Source: Flavobacterium caseinilyticum
GTDB taxonomy: Bacteria; Bacteroidota; Bacteroidia; Flavobacteriales; Flavobacteriaceae
DNA length: 59,076 bases
Reading direction: 5' to 3'
NCBI RefSeq assembly: GCF_004349085.1
Contig: NZ_SMFM01000012.1
Coordinates: 1 to 59,076, forward strand
Each line of letters starts with the position of its first letter. The first letter of the stretch is position 1. Under the pieces are notes generated by a model. It saw only the letters and a program-made list of their open reading frames with translations. It searched no databases and had not been told where the DNA came from. The position numbers and the translations under genes are program-made. Shown in pieces: positions 13,376 to 22,454 of this stretch.

Positions 13376-15459
13376 ATAAAGTTATAGAAAACAAATATAT
13401 AGACAGAGAGAAAAGCTGGCTGGCTTTTAACGCCAGGGTGCTTCAGGAAGCAGGAGATCATTCCGTTCCATTATTAGACAGGCTGCGATTTTTGGGAATT
13501 TTTTCAAATAATTTAGACGAATTTTTTAGAGTTCGCTTTGCGGCTATCAGACGATTGAGTTTAACAGGAATAACTGGGGAAAAATATCTGGGAGGTATTT
13601 CGGCTCAGCAATTAATCAAGGATATTACTGAAATTGTAATTCAGCAGCAATCTGAAAGTCTGCGAATATTAAATATTATCGAAACGGAGCTTGAGACTAA
13701 AAATATTTTTATTATTACAGAGAATGAAATAACAGAAGAGCATGAAATTTTTTTAAAAGATTATTTCATTCAACAATTAAGTCCTGAACTAGTAATCATA
13801 ATTTTGAATGATTTAGCGGAGTTCCCCGTATTAAAAGATACTTCGGGTTATTTGGCCATCAAATTGGTGATGAACCAAAATTCGGAAGTTCGGTACGCCA
13901 TTATCGAAATTCCAAAAACAATGAATCGCTTTGTTGTTTTACCATCCAAAAATGAAAAACAATATGTAATCCTCTTGGATGATGTAATCAGACATAATTT
14001 GAGCAGTATTTTCAATATTTTTGATTACAAAAGTGTTTCGGCTCATATGATAAAAATTACAAGAGATGCCCAATTGGATATCGATAGTGATTTAAGTAAG
14101 AGTATGATTGAAAAAATATCGTTAAGCGTAAAAGATAGAAGAATTGGGGAACCGGTGCGTTTTATTTATGACCAATTAATTGAAGAAGATACTCTTGAAT
14201 TTTTTCTTGACAAAATGAAAATTGTTTCTACTGATAGTATTATTCCGGGAGGAAGATACCACAACAGACGAGATTATATGAATTTTCCAAATTTGGGCAG
14301 ATATGATCTATTGTATCAAACCAATGATCCTTTACCTATTCCTGGATTGAGTCTGGAAGGAAGCATGTTAGAAAAAATAAGTAATAAAGATTATTTGTTA
14401 AATGCTCCTTATCAGTCCTTTTCCTATCTGACTAAATTTTTGCGCGAAGCGGCATTAGATCCAAAAGTAACCACCATAAAAATAACTTTGTATCGATTGG
14501 CCAAAAATTCCCAAATTATTAGTTCTCTGGTTAATGCTGCTAAAAATGGTAAAAAAGTAACCGTTCAAATCGAACTGCAAGCCCGTTTTGATGAAGCTTC
14601 CAATATTTCCTATGCTGAACAGATGCAAACGGAAGGAATTGAACTAATTTTTGGAATAAAAGGACTTAAGGTACATAGCAAAATATGTGTTATCGAAAGA
14701 AACGAAAATAATAAAATAAAAAGATACGGTTTTATTTCTACAGGAAATTTCAATGAATCTACCGCCAAAGTGTATACTGATGTGACACTTTTTACAAGTC
14801 ATCAGCAAATACTTAAAGACTGTATGCGTATTTTTGAATTTTTCGAAATCAATTACAGGGTGCATCGCTACAAACACCTAATCGTTTCTCCACATTACAC
14901 CAGATCGCGGTTTTTAAAACTGATTGACAGGGAAATTACGCATGCACTTGCTGGTAGGAAAACACACATAAAGCTGAAAATGAATAGTTTGTCAGATTAT
15001 GAAATGATTGACAAATTATATGAAGCAAGCAGAGCAGGAGTGAAAATACAACTGGAAGTCCGAGGAATTTGTTCATTGATTCCCGGCATTTCCGGAATGA
15101 GCGAGAATATTGAGGCTATAAGCATAGTTGATAATTACCTAGAACATTCCCGAATTTATATTTTCGGGAACGCAGGACAAACCGAGGTCTACATTTCATC
15201 AGCTGATTTCATGACTAGAAATCTGGATGGGAGAGTAGAGGTAACTTGTCCAATTTACGATCAGGAAATAAAAAATGAATTGATAGATAATTTCGATATC
15301 GGTTGGAAAGGAAATGTCAAGGCGCGATTCCACTCGTATAAACTAGATAATAAATATAGATTAAGAAATCATAGTCCTATTTTCAGAGCACAGTTAGAAA
15401 CTTATAAATACTATCAAAACAAACTGGAAATGACAGCTGAAAAGAAAGAAACAGTATAA
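13372..15459 (+). CDS. ppk1: Polyphosphate kinase 1
   Basis: Makes inorganic polyphosphate from ATP reversibly. The 695 residues match the usual length. The N-terminal domain starts YIDREKSWLAFNARVLQEA, and two phospholipase-D-like catalytic domains follow. The autophosphorylated His falls in KVHSKICVI at residue 435, and the second catalytic His in YLEHSRIYIF at residue 592, the same numbers as in the E. coli enzyme. It overlaps sixA by four bases and is followed 65 bases later by ppx, so synthesis and breakdown of polyphosphate are encoded together. Confidence 0.97.
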   Translation: MNKVIENKYIDREKSWLAFNARVLQEAGDHSVPLLDRLRFLGIFSNNLDEFFRVRFAAIRRLSLTGITGEKYLGGISAQQLIKDITEIVIQQQSESLRILNIIETELETKNIFIITENEITEEHEIFLKDYFIQQLSPELVIIILNDLAEFPVLKDTSGYLAIKLVMNQNSEVRYAIIEIPKTMNRFVVLPSKNEKQYVILLDDVIRHNLSSIFNIFDYKSVSAHMIKITRDAQLDIDSDLSKSMIEKISLSVKDRRIGEPVRFIYDQLIEEDTLEFFLDKMKIVSTDSIIPGGRYHNRRDYMNFPNLGRYDLLYQTNDPLPIPGLSLEGSMLEKISNKDYLLNAPYQSFSYLTKFLREAALDPKVTTIKITLYRLAKNSQIISSLVNAAKNGKKVTVQIELQARFDEASNISYAEQMQTEGIELIFGIKGLKVHSKICVIERNENNKIKRYGFISTGNFNESTAKVYTDVTLFTSHQQILKDCMRIFEFFEINYRVHRYKHLIVSPHYTRSRFLKLIDREITHALAGRKTHIKLKMNSLSDYEMIDKLYEASRAGVKIQLEVRGICSLIPGISGMSENIEAISIVDNYLEHSRIYIFGNAGQTEVYISSADFMTRNLDGRVEVTCPIYDQEIKNELIDNFDIGWKGNVKARFHSYKLDNKYRLRNHSPIFRAQLETYKYYQNKLEMTAEKKETV

Positions 15460-15524
15460 TTCTTTGATTTTTGAATTGGGAATGAACAAATTTAATATCG
15501 TAGAATAAACGAATAAAAACGAAA

Positions 15525-16415
15525 ATGATTAATATAAAAAAATATGCAGCAATCGATATTGGTTCTAATGCCATGCGTCTGCTGATTGCAAATATTGTAG
15601 AACAAGAGGGAAAAGAACCGCAATTTAACAAAAGTTCGTTAGTTCGTGTTCCCATTCGTCTTGGACAAGACGCCTTTACCGTGGGTGAAATTTCAGAGGA
15701 GAATATTGAAAGAATGTGCGATGCTATGAATGCTTTTAATCTTTTGATGAAAGTGCATAAAGTAGAACGTTATATGGCTTTCGCTACCTCAGCGATGCGT
15801 GAAGCATACAACGGAAAAGAAGTTGTAGCGCTAATCAAGAAAAAAGCCGATATAAAAATAGAAATCATTGATGGAAAAAAGGAAGCAGCAATAATAGCTT
15901 CCACTGATTTACATCATCTTCTAAAAACAGATCAAACCTATCTTTTTGTGGATGTTGGTGGGGGAAGTACAGAGTTTACGTTGTTTTCAAATGGTAAAAT
16001 GATAACTTCAAGATCTTTCAAAGCAGGAACAGTGCGGTTGTTGAATAACATGGTTTGTGATGTCGTCTGGGATGAAATTGAGAAATGGATCAAAGTAAAT
16101 ACAAAGGAATATGACGAAGTCACCTTGATTGGATCAGGTGGAAATATCAATAAAATTTTTAAAATGTCAGGAAAAATTCAAGACAAACCTTTGTCCTATA
16201 TTTATATGAATTCACAGTACTCATTCCTGAATTCGCTCTCTTATGAGCAGCGAATTTCTGAATTAGGTCTGAATCCGGATCGTGCTGATGTTATTGTTCC
16301 GGCAACCAGAATTTATCTTAATGCCATGAAGTGGAGTGGCGCCAGAAATATTTATGTTCCGAAAATCGGGCTTTCTGACGGAATCGTTAAAGCGATGTAT
16401 TTCGGAAAAATATAA
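15525..16415 (+). CDS. ppx: Exopolyphosphatase, Ppx/GppA family
   Basis: Predicted to remove terminal phosphate from polyphosphate, or from pppGpp, which the sequence cannot distinguish. The actin-like ATPase fold is shown by AIDIGSNAMRLLI near residues 7-19 and the phosphate-2 loop VDVGGGSTEF near 142-151. At 296 residues it has the two-domain Ppx core and lacks the C-terminal HD-like extension of the E. coli enzymes, as is common in Bacteroidota. It is third in the sixA-ppk1-ppx operon. Confidence 0.93.
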   Translation: MINIKKYAAIDIGSNAMRLLIANIVEQEGKEPQFNKSSLVRVPIRLGQDAFTVGEISEENIERMCDAMNAFNLLMKVHKVERYMAFATSAMREAYNGKEVVALIKKKADIKIEIIDGKKEAAIIASTDLHHLLKTDQTYLFVDVGGGSTEFTLFSNGKMITSRSFKAGTVRLLNNMVCDVVWDEIEKWIKVNTKEYDEVTLIGSGGNINKIFKMSGKIQDKPLSYIYMNSQYSFLNSLSYEQRISELGLNPDRADVIVPATRIYLNAMKWSGARNIYVPKIGLSDGIVKAMYFGKI

Positions 16416-16458
16416 GTTAAATAACTGATTTTTAACTATTTAAATAAATATTTGGAAG

Positions 16459-16466
16459 TACCTTTG
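16459..16466 (+). promoter_or_regulatory. Candidate -7 box for the TMEM175 gene
   Basis: TACCTTTG fits the Bacteroidota -7 consensus TAnnTTTG. The predicted start of transcription is about seven bases downstream, giving a leader of roughly 10 bases before the ATG at 16481. No clear -33 element was found. Confidence 0.45.
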
Positions 16467-16480
16467 GATAAAAATATCTA

Positions 16481-17122
16481 ATGGACAAAATAAGATTAAA
16501 ATTGTTCAGTGATGGCGTGTTGGCAATCATTATAACCATTATGGTATTGGAAATTAAAGTACCGGAAGGAGCGAATTTTAGTGATTTGATACCACTTTTT
16601 CCTTCTTTTATAAGTTATGGACTAAGTTTCATTTACGTAGGAATATATTGGAAAAATCATTACCATTTGTTGGAAAGTATTACTAAAGTTAATGGTAATA
16701 TTCTATGGGCTAATCTCCATTTTTTATTCTGGATATCATTAATTCCTATTTCTACTAACTGGGTTGGAGAACATCTTTTTGCCAAAACCACAATGACTTT
16801 ATATGGTATAATTCTTTTTTTATGCTCCATTCATTTTTGGATTCTCCAATGTACAATCATTGCGAGCGAAGGAAAAAATTCATTGTTAGCTCAAGCTGTA
16901 GGAAAAGACAGGAAGGGAAAAGTTACCCTCATTTTATATTTTATAGCTATCTTACTTTCTTTTTTAAACGAATGGATTGCGGGTTCTATTTATGTAATGG
17001 TTGCCCTGATTTGGCTTAAGCGTGACAAAAAGATTGAAAGAAAAATAAATTCACATGAAATAGATCCCGCTGAAAAAGCAATAAATTCAAATGAAACAAC
17101 AATCAATCCACATGAAGAATAG
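16481..17122 (+). CDS. TMEM175/DUF1211 family potassium channel
   Basis: An integral membrane protein of 213 residues. The first helix carries the family signature RLKLFSDGVLAII with the FSD motif, followed by MVLEIKVPEG. Further hydrophobic segments lie near 40-60, 75-95, 105-125 and 145-170. Bacterial TMEM175 proteins are leak-type K+ channels with six helices. The C-terminal tail is charged and carries a short imperfect repeat (INSHEIDPAEKAINSNET). It converges on dnaX with only four bases between the stop codons. Confidence 0.85.
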   Translation: MDKIRLKLFSDGVLAIIITIMVLEIKVPEGANFSDLIPLFPSFISYGLSFIYVGIYWKNHYHLLESITKVNGNILWANLHFLFWISLIPISTNWVGEHLFAKTTMTLYGIILFLCSIHFWILQCTIIASEGKNSLLAQAVGKDRKGKVTLILYFIAILLSFLNEWIAGSIYVMVALIWLKRDKKIERKINSHEIDPAEKAINSNETTINPHEE

Positions 17123-17126
17123 ATAT

Positions 17127-18862
17127 TTAAGCATCTAAATCTAATCCAAATGTTGTTCGTAAGAGTTCAATGTTTGGATTTATTTCATTCAATCGGTTGT
17201 ATCGGTCTTGATCATTCAAGTTTCTTTTATTTTGAAAACTTTCATTCACAATAACTTCTATAGTGATATCATGATTATGCAAATGTCCCTTCAAATGTCC
17301 TAAGAGTCCACTCATTTCTTTTTCGAAATCTAATTTAGAACCTTCATTTGGCAATTCAATCGAGATGGCAGTATCATTTAATTTAGGATCGTTGATGAGT
17401 AATAACGATTCCATGATTTTATACCCTTTGTCCCCCAATCTTTGCGCATATTTATTCCATTGCAGCAGCATTTCAGTTTCAGTGAACGAGTCAGTTGGGA
17501 AATGAATAACTTCCTTAACCAATCCTCTATTGCTTTCTTCTAACGCTTTTTTGGCTCGAATACTTGAAAGTGAAAAAGCCGAAACTTTTGGTTCGTTAGT
17601 TTGCGGAATATCAATTTTTACTGCAGGAGCAAAAACTGGCATTGAAGGAACAATAGTTGTAGTTTCCGGTTCTTTTAGTTCAACTGATTCAATAACCGGA
17701 ATAGCAGGTTTTGAATTTTCGGTTTTTGCTTGAACCGTTATTGAATAATCATTCTTTCTGTAATAAGTAGGAGGAATTATATATTGCTCAACTTTTTTTT
17801 TTCTCCATCAAAAGTGATAGAGGCAAGTTGCATCAGGCAAAGTTCAACAAGAAGTCGCTGATTTTGACTTAACTTGTATTTCAAATCACAATCATTTGCA
17901 ATTTCTATTCCTTTTAATAGAAAATCGGGACTACATTTTTGTGCTTGAACACCATACATTTGTTGCGCTTGTTCACCAACTTCTAATAAAATTAAAGTTG
18001 CAGGTGTTTTAGAAACTAATAAGTCTCTAAAATGCGAAGCCAATCCCGATACAAAATGATGTGAATCAAAACCTTTAGAAAGAATGTCATTAAAAGCCAA
18101 CAGTAATTCAGGAATTTTATTCTCCAGAATTAGATCAGTAACTGTGATATAAGTTTCATAATCTAAAACATTCAAATTTTCCGTAACGGCCTGACGAGTT
18201 AAATCTTTTCCACAAAAAGAAACGACTCTGTCAAAAATAGACAAGGCATCACGCATGGCGCCATCAGCTTTTTGAGCAATAATGTGCAAAGCGTCATCTT
18301 CAAAAACTACGCCTTGACTGGTGGCTACTTCGGCAAGATGTTCTTTGGCATCTTTTACAGTAATTCTTTTAAAATCAAATATCTGACAACGAGAAAGTAT
18401 CGTTGGAATAATTTTATGTTTTTCGGTCGTTGCCAAAATAAAAATGGCGTGCTTAGGCGGTTCTTCCAGTGTTTTCAGGAATGCATTAAAAGCTGCCGAT
18501 GACAACATGTGAACCTCATCAATAATATAGACTTTGTATTGTCCCGTTTGTGGCGGGATCCGAACTTGGTCAATTAAATTCCTAATATCATCCACGGAGT
18601 TATTGGATGCGGCATCTAATTCGAAAACATTAAAAGCAAAATCTTCGTTTGGATCATCGTAACCTGGCTGATTTATTTTTCGAGCCAAAATACGGGCGCA
18701 AGTTGTTTTTCCAACGCCACGAGGTCCTGTGAATAATAATGCCGAAGCTAAGTGATTGCTTTCTATGGCATTCAATAAAGTATTGGTAATGGCTTTTTGT
18801 CCTACAACATCTTTAAATGTTTGAGGACGATATTTACGGGCCGACACAACAAATTGTTCCAT
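17127..18862 (-). CDS. dnaX: DNA polymerase III gamma/tau, with frameshift at an A10 tract
   Basis: Clamp-loader ATPase of the replisome. In frame 0 from the ATG at 18862 the product is 361 residues (MEQFVVSARKYRPQTF, Walker A GPRGVGKTTCAR, Walker B IIDEVHML, SRC motif ILSRCQIF) and stops at TAA 17777-17779. That stop lies five codons past a run of ten A residues. A -1 shift (or one extra A in the transcript) continues through VEQYIIPPTYYRKNDYS to the stop at 17127, giving about 578 residues with a tau-like C-terminus. The TTG at 18883 is rejected as start because it lies in the promoter. The zinc-binding cysteines seen in E. coli DnaX are missing; an acidic stretch (YDDPNEDF) is in their place. 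A homopolymer sequencing error is the alternative explanation. Confidence 0.9.
17793..17802 (-). other. A10 slippery tract in dnaX
   Basis: Ten T on the plus strand, so the coding strand reads GGAG, ten A, GTTGAG. Frame 0 terminates after LSNI, while the -1 frame reads on for over 200 codons. Thermus dnaX uses transcriptional slippage on A9, and E. coli uses ribosomal -1 slippage on A AAA AAG. A tract this long at the domain III boundary fits such a site. Confidence 0.7.
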
Positions 18863-18880
18863 AGAAATTTTATTCGAAAG

Positions 18881-18910
18881 CAAATATAGGTTTTAATTTA
18901 AAGATGCAAA
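18881..18910 (-). promoter_or_regulatory. Promoter of dnaX
   Basis: On the minus strand TTTG (18907-18910) and TATATTTG (18881-18888) are separated by 18 bases, matching the Bacteroidota -33/-7 arrangement. Transcription would start near 18874, leaving a leader of about 12 bases before the ATG at 18862. Confidence 0.65.
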
Positions 18911-18968
18911 AATTTAAGGATTGAAAGATTTTATAATTTTCAGAATGGATTTTATTACCCAAATTCCC

Positions 18969-19104
18969 TAGCCCAGATTACTTCACAGTACTATAATTTT
19001 ATTGGAGTTCAGTGAACTGCGTTTGTAGTGAAAATCCTTATGCGCCGGTCCCGAAACCTCGGGATGGCGGATAAGATTGTAACGGATAGCTGGAATTAGC
19101 TCCT
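18969..19104 (+). ncRNA. Structured RNA resembling the flavo-1 motif
   Basis: An intergenic block with the bipartite signature TAGCCC-AGATT at its left and ACGGATAGCTGGAAT-AGCTCCT at its right, which I associate from memory with flavo-1 RNAs common in Flavobacteriia. In the middle, a strong variable hairpin (19037-19075) pairs CTTAT/ATAAG, CGCC/GGCG and TCCCGA/TCGGGA. A second palindrome, GTTCAGTGAAC, lies near 19002-19014. Both flanking genes are on the minus strand, so the element lies antisense to the surrounding transcription. Function is unknown. Confidence 0.5.
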
Positions 19105-19160
19105 AAAAAAATAATTGATTTAAATTCTTGATTTAGTTTTAAATTATTTAGAAAACGAGC

Positions 19161-19460
19161 TTACTTATCTCTTCCTTTGATAGTGAGATCGACTAAAACT
19201 CTTGCGGCACCGTTATCTGAATTTGCTGCATATCCCGCTACAAACACACCTTTTTTACCCGAAGTTGATTTGATGCCATAAACTGTGGCTTCGTCATCTG
19301 GATTTGTATCTCCTTCGTAACGGTAGATATGTTGAATTTCATAGTGGCTTGGATTTTTTACAATATCTTCCTCATGAAGATTAAAATCAAAGGTAAATCC
19401 CATCTCATTCAAATCGTCTAAGGCTTTAGAAACGGTGGCATAATGATACATGTTTGACAT
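19161..19460 (-). CDS. Small conserved Bacteroidota protein (99 aa)
   Basis: A cytosolic protein with no signal peptide or membrane segment. It resembles a small family in Bacteroidota that carries patterns such as ALDDLN-xxG-(F/Y)T-x[22 protein letters not shown] and KGVFVAGYA. Some database entries in that family are labelled phosphoribosylpyrophosphate synthetase, which the sequence does not support: it is far too short and has no PRPP loop. No function is assigned. It has no close operon partner; rnpB is transcribed divergently from upstream of it. Confidence 0.75.
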   Translation of the reverse strand: MSNMYHYATVSKALDDLNEMGFTFDFNLHEEDIVKNPSHYEIQHIYRYEGDTNPDDEATVYGIKSTSGKKGVFVAGYAANSDNGAARVLVDLTIKGRDK

Positions 19461-19568
19461 AATCGAGATTTTTAGTTATTAACTAAAGGTAACTAATTTA
19501 TTATGAATTGATTGTAAAAGGCTTGTTAAAGTAGGTAGCTGTAACTGAAAAAAGAGAATTAAATAGTG

Positions 19569-19576
19569 TAAATTTG
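19569..19576 (+). promoter_or_regulatory. -7 box of rnpB
   Basis: TAAATTTG is a perfect TAnnTTTG match ending five bases before the first paired base of RNase P RNA (19581), exactly where transcription would be expected to begin. Confidence 0.75.
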
Positions 19577-19580
19577 CACC

Positions 19581-19931
19581 GCAGACCGCCTTATCGCTTA
19601 ATGTTGAACTTGTTTCAACACCTGATTTCAGGTTCCGAATCGAGTTCGGAATAAAGAGGAAAGTCCGGACACCAAAGGGAAGCATAGCGGGTAACACCCG
19701 TCGGTCAAGCTTTAGGGCGTGATTAGGACAAGTGCAACAGAAAGTATGTACAGGTAATGCTGTAGTGAAACCAGGTAAACTCTATGCGGTGAAATATCAA
19801 GTATATCAGCATTTAAGGGCTTCTCGTCCGTTGTTGAAGGGTAGATAGCTTGAGTCCCGCAGTAATGCGGGATCTAGATAAATGATAAGGCTCCGATTTA
19901 TCGGAGACAGAATCCGGCTTATAGGTCTGCA
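19581..19931 (+). ncRNA. rnpB: RNase P RNA, bacterial class A
   Basis: The catalytic RNA that trims tRNA 5' ends. Diagnostic blocks are AGAGGAAAGTCCGGACACC near 19657 and ACAGAATCCGGCTTATAGG at the 3' end. The outer helix P1 forms from GCAGACC at 19581-19587 and GGTCTGC at 19924-19930. A run of seven T (19932-19938) follows as a terminator. The length of about 350 nt is normal. Confidence 0.95.
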
Positions 19932-19979
19932 TTTTTTTATTAAAAGTTTTAATAAAATAACGATTGTGAAATCTAAAAT

Positions 19980-20046
19980 AGAACCATTAAGAAATTAAGT
20001 TTCTTTAAGTCATAAGGCTTAATTTTCTGAATTTCTTAATGGTTTA
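19980..20046. repeat. Intergenic palindromic repeat, copy 1
   Basis: Perfect 15-bp terminal inverted repeat, AACCATTAAGAAATT at 19982-19996 and its complement at 20030-20044, around an AT-rich centre. The same ends recur at 24144-24220. It lies between rnpB and the PanE-like gene and could form a transcript-end hairpin. This looks like a dispersed REP/MITE-like family. Confidence 0.7.
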
Positions 20047-20063
20047 ATTTTTATATAGTGATT

Positions 20064-20999
20064 ATGAAAACAAGAATTGGAATTTTAGGAATGGGCGGAG
20101 TAGGAGGCTATTTCGGTGGATTATTGGCTAAAGCATATGCCGAGTCAGATTCTGTTGAAATAATTTTTATTGCACGTGGCGAAACTCAAAAGACGATTGC
20201 GCAAAACGGACTGAAAATTATTGCCGATGAAAACGAAATGACTGTTTTTCCTAGTGTCGTTTCCGATGATTCCAAGGTAATTGGAAGGCTGGATTATCTC
20301 ATTTGTGCAACAAAAACGTATGATATAGAAGAGAGTCTTCTCTCTATTAAAAAAAATATAACCAAGAATACCGTTATTCTACCTTTATACAATGGTGTCG
20401 ATGCGCCAGAACGAATAAGTGATTTATTTCCTGATAACGAAGTTTTACAAGGTTGTGTTTATATTGTTTCGATGATTGTATCTTCTGGAGTTATCAAAAA
20501 AATAGGAACTTATGAAAAACTCTTTTTTGGATCAAGAACAGCCCCAATTGCTACATTAAATAAATTGCAGGCGATTTTTGAAAAGGCTTCAATCGAAAGC
20601 TATCTTGTTGATGATATTGAAGAAACTGTTTGGGAAAAATTCATATTTATTTCGGCATTGGCTTCAGCCACATCCTATTTGAATCAGAATATTGGTGAAA
20701 TTTTAGACAGCCAATCCAGTAGAGGAGTTTACGTTTCCTTATTAAATGAAATTACCATGATTGCGGCCGTAAAAGGATTGAATTTACCGGCTGATATTAT
20801 CATGCACACTATTCTAAAATTAGAAAAAACGCCTCATGATGCCACTTCATCCATGCATAGGGATTTGATGGCGGGACGAAAAATCGAACTTTTTTCTTTG
20901 ACTGAGTTTGTGGTTAATGAAGGGTTTAAATATGAAATTGAAACACCGACTTACCAAATGGTTTTGGATAAATTGTCAAGTGTTTCAATTCCTAATTAA
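20064..20999 (+). CDS. panE: Ketopantoate reductase family protein (PanE/ApbA)
   Basis: NADPH-dependent 2-dehydropantoate 2-reductase fold, the step making pantoate in coenzyme A synthesis. The Rossmann loop is GILGMGGVGGYFGG at the N-terminus. The middle carries LICATKTYDIEESL and the LYNGVDAPERI segment typical of the family, with an all-alpha C-terminal domain after about residue 180. The ATG at 20064 is used rather than the GTG at 20058, because it starts the Rossmann strand directly. The family contains paralogues of unknown substrate, so the exact reaction is likely but not certain. Confidence 0.85.
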   Translation: MKTRIGILGMGGVGGYFGGLLAKAYAESDSVEIIFIARGETQKTIAQNGLKIIADENEMTVFPSVVSDDSKVIGRLDYLICATKTYDIEESLLSIKKNITKNTVILPLYNGVDAPERISDLFPDNEVLQGCVYIVSMIVSSGVIKKIGTYEKLFFGSRTAPIATLNKLQAIFEKASIESYLVDDIEETVWEKFIFISALASATSYLNQNIGEILDSQSSRGVYVSLLNEITMIAAVKGLNLPADIIMHTILKLEKTPHDATSSMHRDLMAGRKIELFSLTEFVVNEGFKYEIETPTYQMVLDKLSSVSIPN

Positions 21000-21010
21000 A
21001 TATAGAAGGA

Positions 21011-21598
21011 CTACTCTTCTTCACCATCATTTTCCGAAGATTCCTCTTCATCTGAATCCGATTCAATTTCGAAGAAGCTAAAAATAGAACCGCCATAACT
21101 TTTCTTGAAAGAGAAATTAATCATGTGATCCAATTTGGTATATTTAGAATGTTCAATTACCATCATTCCGTCTTGATTGAGTAATTCTTTTTCGAAAATT
21201 AAGGATACAATTTTCTCAAAAGTGGCTTGATCTAAAGCGTAAGGAGGATCCGCAAATATAATATCATACGAAGTTTTACATCTTTCTAAATAGGTGAAAA
21301 CATCACTTTTTGTGGCAGCAATATTAAAATCGAATTCTGTTGCCACTTGCTTAATGAATTTTACGCAACCAAAATCACCATCAACGGATGTGATTGGCGT
21401 ACTTCCTCTAGAAGCAAATTCATAACTGATATTTCCTGTTCCGGCAAATAAATCCAATATTTTAAGTCCTTCAAGGCTGAAATGGTTATTCAAAACATTG
21501 AATAATGCTTCTTTAGACATGTCGGTTGTTGGACGAACAGGCAGGCCTTTTGGGGGAGAAATGCGTCTTCCTTTGTATTTTCCTGAAATGATTCTCAT
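21011..21598 (-). CDS. rsmD: 16S rRNA (guanine966-N2)-methyltransferase
   Basis: Methylates G966 of 16S rRNA in the small ribosomal subunit. The N-terminus MRIISGKYKGRRI and PVRPTTDMSKEALFNVL are family signatures. The SAM-binding motif is LDLFAGTGNISYEFASRG, and the catalytic motif is FADPPYAL. The C-terminus is an acidic tail (DSDEEESSENDGEEE). Its ATG overlaps the stop of the upstream gene (ATGA at 21595-21598), a conserved pairing in Bacteroidota. It converges on the PanE-like gene. Confidence 0.96.
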   Translation of the reverse strand: MRIISGKYKGRRISPPKGLPVRPTTDMSKEALFNVLNNHFSLEGLKILDLFAGTGNISYEFASRGSTPITSVDGDFGCVKFIKQVATEFDFNIAATKSDVFTYLERCKTSYDIIFADPPYALDQATFEKIVSLIFEKELLNQDGMMVIEHSKYTKLDHMINFSFKKSYGGSIFSFFEIESDSDEEESSENDGEEE

Positions 21599-22404
21599 GA
21601 ATTGAAAAGTATAAAATGATTTCTGTTTTCGGCCTCAGAAAAATAATTGTTCCATCGCAAATTTCCCACATCGATAAGGGAAACGTTACGAATATATTTG
21701 TAAGCGATTTTGAAATAATCACTTTCGGTTTCAATATTTCCGATTAATTCCAAAGGGAAGTTTTCGGGATTTAAATTCAATTGTTCGGCAGTGAATAAAA
21801 TATAATACAAGAAATCTTCGGGCGTATTGTAATCGAAAGAATTGAAAAGTAATAATTTTTGGTTCTGAACCACGATGATTTCAAAATGACCTGTATTGAT
21901 ATGTACAAACATTTTTTTCTCATCCTTGTTTTTGGATGCAACCAAAAGTTTTGAAACTAAAATACTGTTGGCATGTTTGTAATCGAAAGAACCAAACTGG
22001 TCAATAAAAAAATTATTGATATTCACATATGGAATATAAACCGCATTCATTTGATAGTTTGGAATTTCATCAAAAGCGAAAAAATCGGTTTCAAAAACCT
22101 TGGTATTGTATTGCAAATAACTGCCTAAAAAGTCTTCATCAAATAACGGTTCCGGTACAAAAGTCGAAAGGTTATTGTTGTGGATGACCAAAATTTCATC
22201 ATAAGAATCCTTTAATTCCATATGATTGTTGAAAGCATCGGCAAACAAATCTTCAATTTTAGTGCCTTTGTTAAAGTTATCAAAATGCACTTCGTTGAAT
22301 GAAATTACTGTATTATTTAGCGTATCAAAACAACAAAAAGAAAGTCCTGTCAAGGAAACTTGAATGGAAAGTTTTCGATATTTTTTTTCGGCTATGTTTA
22401 TCAT
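21595..22404 (-). CDS. DUF3822 family protein
   Basis: A 269-residue protein of unknown function, conserved next to rsmD in Bacteroidota. No signal peptide is seen. The alternation of strands (LSIQVSLTGLSFCCFD, MFVHINTGHFEIIVVQNQKLLLFNSF) suggests an actin/ASKHA-like fold, but key nucleotide residues cannot be confirmed by eye. Stop and start overlap with rsmD implies co-translation. Confidence 0.88.
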   Translation of the reverse strand: MINIAEKKYRKLSIQVSLTGLSFCCFDTLNNTVISFNEVHFDNFNKGTKIEDLFADAFNNHMELKDSYDEILVIHNNNLSTFVPEPLFDEDFLGSYLQYNTKVFETDFFAFDEIPNYQMNAVYIPYVNINNFFIDQFGSFDYKHANSILVSKLLVASKNKDEKKMFVHINTGHFEIIVVQNQKLLLFNSFDYNTPEDFLYYILFTAEQLNLNPENFPLELIGNIETESDYFKIAYKYIRNVSLIDVGNLRWNNYFSEAENRNHFILFNS

Positions 22405-22426
22405 ACTATTGATTTTTTCAACAACG

Positions 22427-22434
22427 CAAACTTA
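22427..22434 (-). promoter_or_regulatory. Candidate -7 box for the DUF3822-rsmD operon
   Basis: On the minus strand TAAGTTTG fits TAnnTTTG. The predicted transcript start lies about 16 bases upstream of the ATG at 22404. Confidence 0.55.
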
Positions 22435-22454
22435 CAAATTTAAAAATCAATAAC

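Noticed and set aside
19479..19697. Minus-strand open frame over the RNase P RNA 5' half
   Set aside because: The region is clearly rnpB on the plus strand; the frame is chance.
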